From Embleya hyalina (lineage in GTDB: Bacteria > Actinomycetota > Actinomycetes > Streptomycetales > Streptomycetaceae), in assembly GCF_003967355.1 (NCBI RefSeq), contig NZ_BIFH01000043.1, positions 1 to 64,000 on the forward strand: a stretch of 64,000 bases of DNA, read 5' to 3'. The stretch's first letter is position 1; each line of letters opens with the position of its first letter. Shown here piece by piece: positions 42,830-51,204 of the stretch. The position numbers and the translations under genes were made by a program. The notes under the pieces were generated by a model that had not been told where the DNA came from, searched no databases, and saw only the letters and a program-made list of their open reading frames with translations.

Positions 42830-43252
42830 TCAGGGAGCTTTGCCGGGGCTTGCGGACACGCCCCGGGGTCCCGCGGACACGCCCTGGCGCGTATAGGCCG
42901 CCTCGACCGCGCCCAGCGCGGCGCTGATCGCCTCGGCGCGGGTCAGGCCGAGTCGGTGCGCGCGGTGCGCGTATCCGAGCGCGGCCTCGCTCGCCGCCCG
43001 GTGCGCGCTGTCCCCGACCGCGGCGACGAAGCTGCCCGAGCGGCCCCGGGTCTCGATCACGCCGTCCGCCTCCAGTTCGCGATAGGCGCGCGCGACCGTG
43101 TTGGGCGCCAGGCCGAGTTCGCCGGCCAAGCCGCGTACGGTCGGCAGTCTGGTACCGGCGGGCAGCGTGCCCGCCCGGGCCTGATCGGCGAGTTGCCCCC
43201 GAATCTGCTCGAACGGTGCGACGGACGAGGCCGGATCGATGGTGATCACCAT
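42830..43252 (-). CDS. YtrA-subfamily GntR regulator
   Basis: A 140-residue GntR protein with the winged HTH at residues 10-75 (FEQIRGQLADQARAGTLPAG, LPTVRGLAGELGLAPNTVAR, then GVIETRGRSGSFV) and only a short helical C-terminus, as in YtrA repressors that usually control ABC transporter operons. Here the neighbours are a DUF5925 ATPase downstream and the divergent three-gene operon from 43497. ATG at 43252. Confidence 0.88.
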   Translation of the reverse strand: MVITIDPASSVAPFEQIRGQLADQARAGTLPAGTRLPTVRGLAGELGLAPNTVARAYRELEADGVIETRGRSGSFVAAVGDSAHRAASEAALGYAHRAHRLGLTRAEAISAALGAVEAAYTRQGVSAGPRGVSASPGKAP

Positions 43253-43496
43253 ACGGACGAGCCTAGACCCGCCCGGCCGGCGCGCCGGGCAACCGGGTGC
43301 GGTGGGGCGATGGCCGGCGGTGAGCGGCGATGCTCCCTCGCCGGCGGCGATTCGTCAGTGAAGGTGGCGAATTGCTCGGCCGCGACGCCACGAACCGTCG
43401 TCCCGAATTCGAACGGAGCCCGCGAGAACGCCACGGCTGCGGCACGGTGGACCCGACGAGCCCAGCGTGGTCACACGCTCACCGAAGGGGGAATCC

Positions 43497-43658
43497 GTGT
43501 CCGACCTGCCGCCGATCCGGTCGTCGTCCGCCGTGGACGCCGAGCCGCTCGACCACCACCGGTGCCCGCCCGCGCCGGCCGAGGCCCCGCGCTCGGCCCG
43601 CGACGACCGCGACCCGGACGACGATCCGCACGTCGCCGCCCCGGCCCGGGGCGTCTGA
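43497..43658 (+). CDS. Small acidic protein, first gene of a three-gene operon
   Basis: A 53-residue Pro/Asp-rich product without a recognised domain (SDLPPIRSSSAVDAEP at the start; DRDPDDDPH near the end). GTG at 43497 has GAAGGGGG seven bases upstream, a strong site, and the stop lies one base before the ATG of the P-loop gene. The position and ribosome site support translation; the sequence suggests a disordered peptide. Function unknown. Confidence 0.5.
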   Translation: MSDLPPIRSSSAVDAEPLDHHRCPPAPAEAPRSARDDRDPDDDPHVAAPARGV

Positions 43659-43659
43659 G

Positions 43660-45753
43660 ATGACCCACCCCGAGGAGCGACCGCTCGACCCGGTCGACTC
43701 GCTCGATCCGTCCGCCCCCGAGGACGTCGACGCACCGAGCGAACCCGGCGGCGGGGCCCGCCCGCCGGCGTCGCCGACCGACCTCGGACCGGCCGACGGG
43801 ACGTGGTCCGACGAGGTTTGGCCCGACGAGGAGTTCGGGCCCGCCGAGTCGGCCGCGACGGTGATCGTCACCCACGACGGGACCGGCCGGCACCACTTCG
43901 GCGCGGGTTCGCCCCCCGCCGCGCCGCACCGGCCGCGCCAGGCCCGCGAGGGACCGATCTGGTCGGAGGAGAGCGACCTGGTCCGGCGTACGTTCGTGCC
44001 GCCCAAGGGCTACCTGCGCGCCCAGGGCATGATGTCCCGGCAACTGATCCTGCTCACCGGCGAGGCCCGGTCCGGAAAACGCACGCTGGCCCTGCACCTG
44101 ATGCAGGATCAGCACGTGGAGAGCGTGATCGCGCTCGATCCCGAGGAAGACCTGACCACCCGTCGGATCCAGCGCGGCCGGGGCTACGTGGTCGACTCCG
44201 TCGGCGCCGACACGCTCGCCGGCTACACCCGCGACGACCTGGAACTGCTGCGCCGCCGCCTGGTCGAACGCGGCAGCGTCCTGGTCGCCACGGCGGTCGT
44301 CGGCGCGTCGATGCTCGGCGTCTGGGCGCCCTGGCACGTACCGTGCGCCCGACCCGATCCGCTCCAGGTGCTGCGCAGCCACCTCACCGACCGCATGGGT
44401 CCGGGCTGGGAGCGCCGGCATCTGGACCTGGTGGACGAGGACATCGCCGAACTGGTGCGCGCCGACGGCGGCCGGCCCGAACGGGCCGCGAGGATCGCCG
44501 CCGAACTGGCCGGCCTCGCCGCCGGCGGGTTCACCAGGACCCAGGTGCTGAACGCGCTGCGCGATCGTGAGCACGTGGCGGTGGCCGGCTGGTTGCGGGC
44601 CCATCCCGCCTGTGCCGACTGGGCGTTGATGATCGCCGCCGCGGTGTTCGAGGGGCACGACTACGGCATCGTCGCCGAGCGGGCCGCGGCGCTGCGCGCG
44701 ATGCTGGCCGAGCACCTGCCGACCTCGGCCGCCGCATCGGCCGACGGGTGGCCGCCGCAGGCCAGGTCCGCGCGCCTGGACCTGATCGACGCGACCGCGA
44801 TCGCCGCCGACGCCACCCGGGACGGGGCCCGCTACCGGCTGGACGTGGTCCGCTTCAACCGGCCGCGCTGGGCGGCGTCGGTCCGCGAACACGTCTGGGA
44901 CGTCTACCCCGACCTGCGCGACCCGCTGGTCGAGTGGTTGGCCGCGACCCCCCGGCAACCGGCCGACGTGCACCGGGTCGCGGCCCGGGCCGCGGGCGCG
45001 TTCATGGCCGGGGGTCGGGGGCATCGGCCGCTGGCCCCGATCCACCGCTGGGCCCGAACCGGCGCCCGGCGCACGATGGCGGTGTCGGCCCTGAAGGCGG
45101 CGGCCCAGGACGCGGTGGTGGCCACCCAGGTACGGCATCTGGTGGAGGCGTGGAGCCGGGACGGCGCCCACCCGGGGCTGCGCCTGATGGCCGCCCGCGC
45201 CTATCCCGGCCTCGCCTCCGTCTATCCCGGCCCGACCCTGACCGGTCTGCTCCGCCTGGCCCGAACCGGGGATCGTGCGGTGGCCGAGGCGGCCCGGGAC
45301 GGCATCGCGGCGCTGTGTCGGGAGGGGATCCGCGCCGAATCGGTCCTGGAGCGGGTGGAGGACTGGGAGGAGGCCGCCGCCGCGGCCGAGTTGGCCGCGC
45401 ACCTCGTGCTCGACGAGGGGGCCGGCGGGTCGCCGGCCGACGACCGGTTCCTGGCGGTGGTCCGGAACGCGGTCACGGATCGGGACGGATATGCCGTCGT
45501 GGCCCGGTTGTTCACCCGACTGCTCGGGGCCGGCGCGGGTGATCCGACCCGTGCCTCGGCGCTGCGGGAGGGCCTGACGCGGCTGTTCGGTCCGGGGCGC
45601 GACCACGGGCTGGAACGACTCGCCTTCGACCTGACGCGGCTCGCCTACGAGGGGTTGCCGAACGGCGAGGTGATCGACATCGGGGTGCTCGAACCGGCGA
45701 TCCGGGCGTTCGAGGAGCCGATCCTCGGGCCGAACGGGGGCACCCGCGCATGA
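43660..45753 (+). CDS. P-loop NTPase-like protein with helical-repeat C-terminus
   Basis: A 697-residue protein. Residues 1-105 are acidic and disordered. A single P-loop region follows: LILLTGEARSGKRTLAL near 127-143 (Walker A), SVIALDPEEDL near 153, and a hydrophobic strand GSVLVATAVVG near 206 where Walker B would be, without a clear acidic pair. Residues 260-690 are helical and contain several repeats resembling HEAT or TPR-like units (AAAQDAVVATQVRHLVEAWS, then LLRLARTGDRAVAEAARDGI). This looks like a STAND-type or scaffold NTPase. It overlaps the next gene by ATGA. No assigned function. Confidence 0.7.
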   Translation: MTHPEERPLDPVDSLDPSAPEDVDAPSEPGGGARPPASPTDLGPADGTWSDEVWPDEEFGPAESAATVIVTHDGTGRHHFGAGSPPAAPHRPRQAREGPIWSEESDLVRRTFVPPKGYLRAQGMMSRQLILLTGEARSGKRTLALHLMQDQHVESVIALDPEEDLTTRRIQRGRGYVVDSVGADTLAGYTRDDLELLRRRLVERGSVLVATAVVGASMLGVWAPWHVPCARPDPLQVLRSHLTDRMGPGWERRHLDLVDEDIAELVRADGGRPERAARIAAELAGLAAGGFTRTQVLNALRDREHVAVAGWLRAHPACADWALMIAAAVFEGHDYGIVAERAAALRAMLAEHLPTSAAASADGWPPQARSARLDLIDATAIAADATRDGARYRLDVVRFNRPRWAASVREHVWDVYPDLRDPLVEWLAATPRQPADVHRVAARAAGAFMAGGRGHRPLAPIHRWARTGARRTMAVSALKAAAQDAVVATQVRHLVEAWSRDGAHPGLRLMAARAYPGLASVYPGPTLTGLLRLARTGDRAVAEAARDGIAALCREGIRAESVLERVEDWEEAAAAAELAAHLVLDEGAGGSPADDRFLAVVRNAVTDRDGYAVVARLFTRLLGAGAGDPTRASALREGLTRLFGPGRDHGLERLAFDLTRLAYEGLPNGEVIDIGVLEPAIRAFEEPILGPNGGTRA

Positions 45754-46772
45754 TCGACGAACCCCTGTCCCTGGTCCACCCCGTCGGCGGATCGCGCCTG
45801 GCCGCCTACCTGCGCCACCGCCTGGGCCGGCGTGCGCGGCGGGTGCTCGCGGTGCCGTCGAGCGTGGGTCCGGCGCCGACCTTCGCGGAGATCCGCCGGG
45901 CGGCCGAGGTGTGGTGGGTCACCATCCGCGAGTTCGCCGAGGTGCGTACGTTCGAGGTGCGGGTCGGCGCGGCGGGGGAACGGTCCGGCCGGGTCGAGGT
46001 ACAGCTGCGCTGGTGGGTGCACGATCCGAGGGCGGTCGCCCGGCATCGGGCGGTGGACGCCCGTGCCTTCGTGTATCGCGATGTGGGGAACCGGATTCGC
46101 GGGGCGCTGGCGGGTGCGGACGGCGCGGCCGATGTGGATGGCGCGGATGGTGCGGCCGATGTGGATGAGGGGCGGTTGCAGGGTGCGCTCGATGCCGCGT
46201 TGTCGGACACGATCGTGCTCGCGGAATACGGGCTCGGCTATCGCCCGGTGGGGGCGTTCCTGCGGGCGGAGTCGATATCGGCCGATGTGCGCGCGGAGTT
46301 GGATCGGGCCCGGGCGGCGATTCCGCTGGAAAAGGAGCGGCAGCGGCTGACTCTGATGCGGATGGAGTTTCACCGGGGGCTGATTCGGGAGGGGCCGGAG
46401 GCGTTGATCGCCTACTGGTTGACCCGATTTCCCGATCGGATCGAGGCCGTGATGGACCACCTGGACGATCGGGGGATGGCGCGGGGCGTCGATGGTGCGC
46501 CTCGTGCTCCCGGTGCGTGCGATACATCGGGTGCGTCCGATACATCCGGTGCGCCCGCCGTGTCGGCCGCGCCCGGTACGCCGGCCGGCGAACTGCTCGC
46601 GCTGCTCGGGGACGCCGACGATTTCGAGCGGAATCAGCTGCGCAAGGCGCTCGTCTCCGGCCTCGCCGCGTCCGGGCCGCGCGGGATGGCGGTGTTGCGC
46701 GAACTCGGCTGGTGGCACGACCTGGTGGGCGACGACGCGTGGGCGGACGACGAGGGCGAGTCGCCGGCGTAG
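45750..46772 (+). CDS. Possible SPFH/band-7-like protein, third gene of the operon
   Basis: A 340-residue soluble protein. Residues 40-185 read like a divergent band-7 (SPFH) domain: FEVRVGAA...VEVQLRWWVHDPRAVARH, YRDVGNRIRGAL, LQGALDAALSD, and YGLGYRPVGAFLRAE, then a charged helix LEKERQRLTLMRMEFH. There is no membrane helix. This assignment is from pattern only. Residues 250-275 are a Thr/Ser/Gly/Ala repeat, and the C-terminus (285-335) is a small helical region. A 27-bp duplicated unit encodes GAADVDGADGAADVD near 130. It starts inside the stop of the P-loop gene. Confidence 0.6.
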   Translation: MIDEPLSLVHPVGGSRLAAYLRHRLGRRARRVLAVPSSVGPAPTFAEIRRAAEVWWVTIREFAEVRTFEVRVGAAGERSGRVEVQLRWWVHDPRAVARHRAVDARAFVYRDVGNRIRGALAGADGAADVDGADGAADVDEGRLQGALDAALSDTIVLAEYGLGYRPVGAFLRAESISADVRAELDRARAAIPLEKERQRLTLMRMEFHRGLIREGPEALIAYWLTRFPDRIEAVMDHLDDRGMARGVDGAPRAPGACDTSGASDTSGAPAVSAAPGTPAGELLALLGDADDFERNQLRKALVSGLAASGPRGMAVLRELGWWHDLVGDDAWADDEGESPA

Positions 46773-46783
46773 GGGGACGGCCG

Positions 46784-46818
46784 AAGGGCCACCCGCTCGA
46801 TACGAGCGGGTGGCCCTT
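46784..46818. terminator. Bidirectional terminator
   Basis: A perfect 16-bp stem (AAGGGCCACCCGCTCG with its complement, loop ATA) followed by TTTCGATTT lies between the three-gene operon and the convergent rpmG. Confidence 0.9.
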
Positions 46819-46864
46819 TCGATTTCGGCGCGGAATTCGAGTGTTTCCGGCTGCTTCCGGGTGC

Positions 46865-47029
46865 TTATCGCTCTTCGCGGAACAGCACGTGCTTTCCGGC
46901 GGCCGGGTCGTACTTGCGCAGCGTCATCCGGTCCGGATCGTTGCGCCGGTTCTTTCGGGTCACGTAGGTGAATCCGGTCCCGGCGGTGGACCGAAGTTTC
47001 ACGATCGGACGAAGCTCACTGCGAGCCAT
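46865..47029 (-). CDS. rpmG: 50S ribosomal protein L33, cysteine-free form
   Basis: A 54-residue bL33, read on the minus strand from ATG at 47029 ([17 protein letters not shown]) to TAA at 46865, with [20 protein letters not shown] and KHVLFREE as in L33. It lacks the zinc-binding CxxC pairs, so it is the zinc-independent (C-) paralogue. Streptomyces usually has both forms, with the C- form under Zur control; I could not find a Zur-like box upstream. GGGAGG sits six bases before the start. Confidence 0.93.
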   Translation of the reverse strand: MARSELRPIVKLRSTAGTGFTYVTRKNRRNDPDRMTLRKYDPAAGKHVLFREER

Positions 47030-47332
47030 GGACGCCTCCCGGAGTTTTCGAAGTCTGTCCCGACGGGTGCTTCAAGGCGGACGGGCACCCGGTTATTCCA
47101 CGACCCGATGCCCGGTCGGCCCAATGCGGGTGGCCTCGGTATTCCCCGGTCGCCGGTACCGAAGGGACATCCGTGCCGAACCCGCGGCCGAAGCCCGCCC
47201 GATTCTTCGCGGGGAACCCGGACACCTCGGGCGTGCGCGCGTGCGAGCCGATCGAGCCGCGCGTGGGTGGGCGTCGCGGGGGTGCTCGGAAACCACGGGC
47301 GCGGCGGGTGTCCCCGGTGCCATGCTGGCCCG
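47030..47332. other. 303-bp intergenic region
   Basis: It lies between divergent rpmG and the Mut7-C gene. It must hold the two promoters; CATGCT (47321-47326) six bases before the GTG start of the Mut7-C gene suits a leaderless -10. A GTG with a ribosome site at 47173 opens a very long frame that I reject. Nothing else is evident. Confidence 0.5.
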
Positions 47333-48070
47333 GTGAACCGATCGGACGTGCTGCTTCAGATCCCCGCCGAGTTGCAACAGTTCCTGCCGCCGCGCCTGCG
47401 CGGGCTGCCGGTGACCGCCCCCGCCGACGGGGATTCGACGCTCGGACACCTGGTCGAATCGGTCGGCCCGCCGCTGCCCGAGGTGGGCGGACTGCTCGTG
47501 GACGGCCGCGAGGTGGCATCGGGATATCGACCGGTGGGCGGCGAGGTGGTCGACGTGCTGCCGATTCGGCGCCCGCAGGCCATTCCGGAGTTCGCCGACG
47601 AGGCGCCGCGCTTCCTGCTCGACGTGCACCTGGGCGCGCTGGCCCGCCGGATGCGGCTGGTCGGGATCGACACCGCGTATCACAACGACTGCGACGACCC
47701 GACCCTGGTGATCCAGGCCAACGCCGAACGCCGGGTGCTGCTCACCCAGGACCGTGGGCTGCTCCGGCGCAAGAACCTGTGGTTCGGGGCGTACGTGTAC
47801 GGGATCCGCGCCGACGCCCAACTCGACGACCTGCTCCGCCGGTTCGCGCTGCCGCTCGCGCCCTGGACGCGCTGTACGGCGTGCAACGGCGAGCTGCGTG
47901 CGGCCACGCGCGAGGAGGTCGAGTCCGAGGTCGAGGCGGGCACGCTGGACAAGGTGGACGCGTTCGCCCGGTGCCGGGCCTGCGACCGGGTGTACTGGCA
48001 CGGGGCGCACGGTGGCCACCTGGACGAGATCGTGGAGGCGGCGCGGCGGACGGCGGCGGGTATTCGCTGA
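47333..48070 (+). CDS. Mut7-C RNase domain protein with ubiquitin-like N-terminus
   Basis: A 245-residue protein. Residues 1-80 are a ThiS/ubiquitin-like beta-grasp; residues 85-235 are Mut7-C (PIN-like) with FLLDVHLGALARRMRLVGID, DDP near 122, LLTQDRGLLRR near 140 (acidic residues for metal), and a zinc site from CTAC near 182 and CRAC near 216 (FARCRACDRVYWHG). It is probably an RNase acting in RNA turnover. GTG at 47333 is the start nearest the domain and has CATGCT six bases upstream. Confidence 0.9.
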   Translation: MNRSDVLLQIPAELQQFLPPRLRGLPVTAPADGDSTLGHLVESVGPPLPEVGGLLVDGREVASGYRPVGGEVVDVLPIRRPQAIPEFADEAPRFLLDVHLGALARRMRLVGIDTAYHNDCDDPTLVIQANAERRVLLTQDRGLLRRKNLWFGAYVYGIRADAQLDDLLRRFALPLAPWTRCTACNGELRAATREEVESEVEAGTLDKVDAFARCRACDRVYWHGAHGGHLDEIVEAARRTAAGIR

Positions 48071-48192
48071 GTCCTGCGTTGTGGCCCGTGGCCGTGGGCT
48101 GTGGCGCCGGTACCGACCGGGCCGGGAAGCCGGCCCGGTCGGCGTGGGGGCGGGGGCGGTGTGGTGAACCGCGAACCCCGCCGGTCACGGGG

Positions 48193-49158
48193 TCAGCGCA
48201 CGCGTCCCCGGGCCCGCAGCGGTACGGACGGCAGCTCCGGAGCGTGCATCCGGGGCGCCGCGTAGCCGGTGACCGTGCCGAAGTCCGAGCCGTTCTCCCA
48301 GGCGGTGCGCGCCGTCGCGATCTCCTCGCCGGTGCGCGCCACGAAGTTCCACCACATCACGATCTCCTCGGCGAACGGCTCGCCGCCGAGCAGCATCAGG
48401 TCCGCGCCGTTCGCGGAGCGGACGGCCAGCGAGGTGCGCCCGCAGCCGAGGTACAGCAGCCCGCCGGGCGTCAGCGGTACGCCGTCCACCTCGGCCTCGC
48501 CCGACATCGACATCACCGCGTACTCGAAGTCCGGCTCCAGCGGCGGCCGTACGTCCGTGCCCGGCGCCAGCGTCAGATCCGCCCCGACCAGCGGGGTGTA
48601 CGCGGTGCCCGGCGAGGTCGCGCCGTCCAGCGTGCCCATGATCACCGTGGCGGTCAGGCCGCCACCGGTGGCCTGCGGGAGTTCGGTGTGGTGTTCGAAG
48701 CTCGGGTCGACGTGCCGGTGCGCGTCGGGCAGCGCGACCCACAGCTGGGCCCCGTGCAGCAGTCGGGCGTGCTCCTTCGGCGACTCCTCGGAGTGCGAGA
48801 TGGCCCGCCCGGACGTCATCAATCCCAACTCGCCCGGCCGTACGGTGGCCAGACTGCCCAGGCTGTCCCGGTGCAGCACGGTGCCCTCGCGCAGCCAGCT
48901 CACCGTCTGCAGGCCCAGGTGCGGGTGCGGCGGGACCTGCATGCCGGGCTGGTCGGCGATGTCGTCCGGCCCGTAGTGGTCCACGAAGCACCAGGCGCCG
49001 ATCATTCGCCGACCCAGGCTCGGCAGCAGGCGACGGACCATGTGGCTCTCGCCCAGCAGTACATCGCGCGACTTCAGCAGCTCGCGCACGGGTTCGCCCG
49101 ACACGTCGGCCCGGCCACCGCACGTGGTCAGGGTCGGTCGGGTATCGAGGTTGCTCAT
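48193..49158 (-). CDS. Pirin-family bicupin protein
   Basis: A 321-residue pirin. The N-terminal cupin has PPHPHLGLQTVSWLREG near 76-92, holding the His residues for iron, and ISHSEES near 124; the C-terminal cupin covers 195-290. Pirins bind Fe(II) and may act as quercetinases or redox-sensing transcription co-factors. ATG at 49158 gives MSNLDTRP. No partner is adjacent; downstream convergent gene is Mut7-C. Confidence 0.9.
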   Translation of the reverse strand: MSNLDTRPTLTTCGGRADVSGEPVRELLKSRDVLLGESHMVRRLLPSLGRRMIGAWCFVDHYGPDDIADQPGMQVPPHPHLGLQTVSWLREGTVLHRDSLGSLATVRPGELGLMTSGRAISHSEESPKEHARLLHGAQLWVALPDAHRHVDPSFEHHTELPQATGGGLTATVIMGTLDGATSPGTAYTPLVGADLTLAPGTDVRPPLEPDFEYAVMSMSGEAEVDGVPLTPGGLLYLGCGRTSLAVRSANGADLMLLGGEPFAEEIVMWWNFVARTGEEIATARTAWENGSDFGTVTGYAAPRMHAPELPSVPLRARGRVR

Positions 49159-49282
49159 GCCGTCACGGTACGCGGCGGAGGCAGGCAGCGGCGCGCGTGG
49201 GCAACCGTCCGGTCCGGGGCCGGCGGGAAACGGATGATCCCGCGGCCTTCGCGGACTCTCGCGGCCGGAGGGAGCGACGTGC

Positions 49283-50050
49283 GTGCGACTCGGTCTCATC
49301 ACCTCTGTGGCCGGCTTCGGCGACGCCCGGACCGTCCGGCGGAAGACCGCCGAACAGGTGCTGACGGCCGAGGAGTTCGGCTACGACCCGTTCCGGGGCG
49401 CGCGGCACCACCCGGATCCCTCGGCACGGCGGTCGTGGTGGCCACCATGTCGTGGTTGCCACCATGGAGCACCCGCTCCGGCTCGCCGAGGACGCCGCCG
49501 TCCGGGACGCCCTCGGCGGCGGCCGGCTCGAACTCGGCCTCGGCGCGGGTGCGGATTCGACCACGCTCGACGCCTTCGGGGTGCCGCGCGAGTCCCGCAT
49601 GGTGCGCTTCCGCGAGCATGCGGACAGCCTGCTCGTCCTGCGGGGCGGCAGCGGGTCGGCGCGGGCGACGTCGAGTGACGCCGACTCGGCTCCGGCGGGG
49701 TTGCGTGGGCGACGGAACGCGGCCCGGGCGTGTCGTCGGACCGACGCGCCGCCGGACCCGGCCGGCCCCGGGCCCGGGGGCCCGGGAGGCGGCGGCACAC
49801 CCGGCCCGCCACACACCACCGGGCCCGCCCTGTCCCGGCCCGATCCACCCGGGCGCCCCGACACCCTCGCCGAACACCTGGCCCCCGGCTCGCCCGGGCG
49901 CGCGCCTCGGGCCGCTTCCCGCCGATTTCACGCCGGCCGACCACCTGGCAATCGGCAACATGTACACGGGTACCCCGCGCACCGTGGCCCGAACCCCCAC
50001 GCCGACCCGGCCCACCCCCATGCCACGGACCTCCGGTGCCATACCCGACC
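49283..50050 (+). pseudogene. Decayed LLM-class (luciferase-like) flavin oxidoreductase
   Basis: Pieces of one LLM oxidoreductase occur in all three frames. Frame of 49283: GTG with GAGGGAG upstream, then RLGLITSVAGFGDARTVRRK and AEEFGYD...HHPDP. Frame of 49452: VATMEHPLRLAEDAAVRDAL, GGGRLELGLGAGADSTTLDA, FGVPRESRMVRFREHADSLLVL. Third frame, about 49906-50000: LGPLPADFTPADHLAIGNMY, TGTPRTVART. At least two frameshifts and a deletion of the central part (about 100 residues missing between 49680 and 49900) have destroyed it. The last part lies beside galK but on the other strand. Confidence 0.8.
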
Positions 50051-50094
50051 GGCCCGCCTCCCTCCGAAGGCCCTGGTGCCGGTGCGCCCGTCGC

Positions 50095-51204
50095 TCAGCC
50101 CTCTCGGCGAGCCCCCGCCGAGGGGACCGCCTGGAAGAAGCGTGGCGGCGTGAAGGAGCGGGCCGCGAAGGCCTTCTCGACGGCGGCAGTCACCGCCTCG
50201 CAGCGGGCCTCGTCGACCAGAGCGATCGCCGAACCGCCGAAGCCGCCGCCGACCAGCCTGGCGCCGAGGGCGCCTTCGGCGAGCGCGGAGTCGACCGCCG
50301 TGTCCAACTCGGGGCAGGAGATCGTGTAGTCGTCGCGCATCGACGCGTGCGACGCGGTCAACTCCGGTCCGATCGACCGGACATCGCCGTTTCGCAGGGC
50401 CTCGACCACGCGCAGCACGCGCTCGTTCTCGGTGAGTACGTGGCGCACCCGGCGGCGCAGCGGGCCGTCGGGCAGCGCCGCCAGGGCCGCGTCCGGGTCG
50501 GCCACCTCCCGCAGCGACGGCACGCCGAGCAGCGCCGCCGCCTCCTCGCACGAGGCGCGGCGCTCCGCGTACCCGCCGTCCACCAGCGCGTGCCGGGCCC
50601 GGGTGTCGACGACGAGCAGGCGCAGGGCCGCGCCCGCGCAGTCGAACGGGACGTGAGTGCCCGTCAGGTCGCGGCAGTCCAGGAAGTACGCGTGGCCCTC
50701 GACGCAGCCGAGCGAGGCCATCTGGTCCAGCATGCCGACCGGTACGCCGACGAAGTCGGTCTCCACGCGCTGCGCGATCCGGGCCAACTCGATCCGGTCC
50801 AGGCCCAGTTCGTACAGATCGTCGAAGGCGAGCGCGACCGCGCAGGACAGCGCCGCCGACGAGGACAGGCCCGCGCCCACCGGCACGTCGCTGTCGATCC
50901 GGATGTCCGCGCCGCCGATCTCGTACCCGGCCGCCCGCATCGCCCACACCACGCCCGCCGGATACGCCGTCCACCCGGACAGCGCGCCGGGCGTCAGGTC
51001 GGCGACCGCGAGGTCGACCGATTCGCTCCCGGCGTGACTGGACGCGAGCCGCAGCCGACCGTCGGTACGCCGGCCGACGAACGCGCGCGCGGTGTGCGGG
51101 ATCGCGATCGGCAGGACGAACCCGTTGTTGTAGTCGGTGTGTTCGCCGATCACATTGACCCGGCCCGGGGCCGCCCAGACCCCCTCGACGACGAACCGGC
51201 TCAC
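50095..51204 (-). CDS. galK: Galactokinase
   Basis: A 369-residue GHMP kinase, phosphorylating galactose to galactose-1-phosphate. Signature APGRVNVIGEHTDYNNGFVL near 12-31, ATP loop DVPVGAGLSSSAALSCAVAL near 105, catalytic Asp in GMLDQMAS near 158, and GGGFGGSAIALV near 330. It is the third gene of the galT-galE-galK operon, and its ATG overlaps the galE stop by four bases. Confidence 0.97.
   Translation of the reverse strand: MSRFVVEGVWAAPGRVNVIGEHTDYNNGFVLPIAIPHTARAFVGRRTDGRLRLASSHAGSESVDLAVADLTPGALSGWTAYPAGVVWAMRAAGYEIGGADIRIDSDVPVGAGLSSSAALSCAVALAFDDLYELGLDRIELARIAQRVETDFVGVPVGMLDQMASLGCVEGHAYFLDCRDLTGTHVPFDCAGAALRLLVVDTRARHALVDGGYAERRASCEEAAALLGVPSLREVADPDAALAALPDGPLRRRVRHVLTENERVLRVVEALRNGDVRSIGPELTASHASMRDDYTISCPELDTAVDSALAEGALGARLVGGGFGGSAIALVDEARCEAVTAAVEKAFAARSFTPPRFFQAVPSAGARREG

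Noticed and set aside
47030-47120. Zur box upstream of the cysteine-free rpmG
   Set aside because: Only GAGTTTTCG resembles a half-site; no dyad of the Zur type is present.
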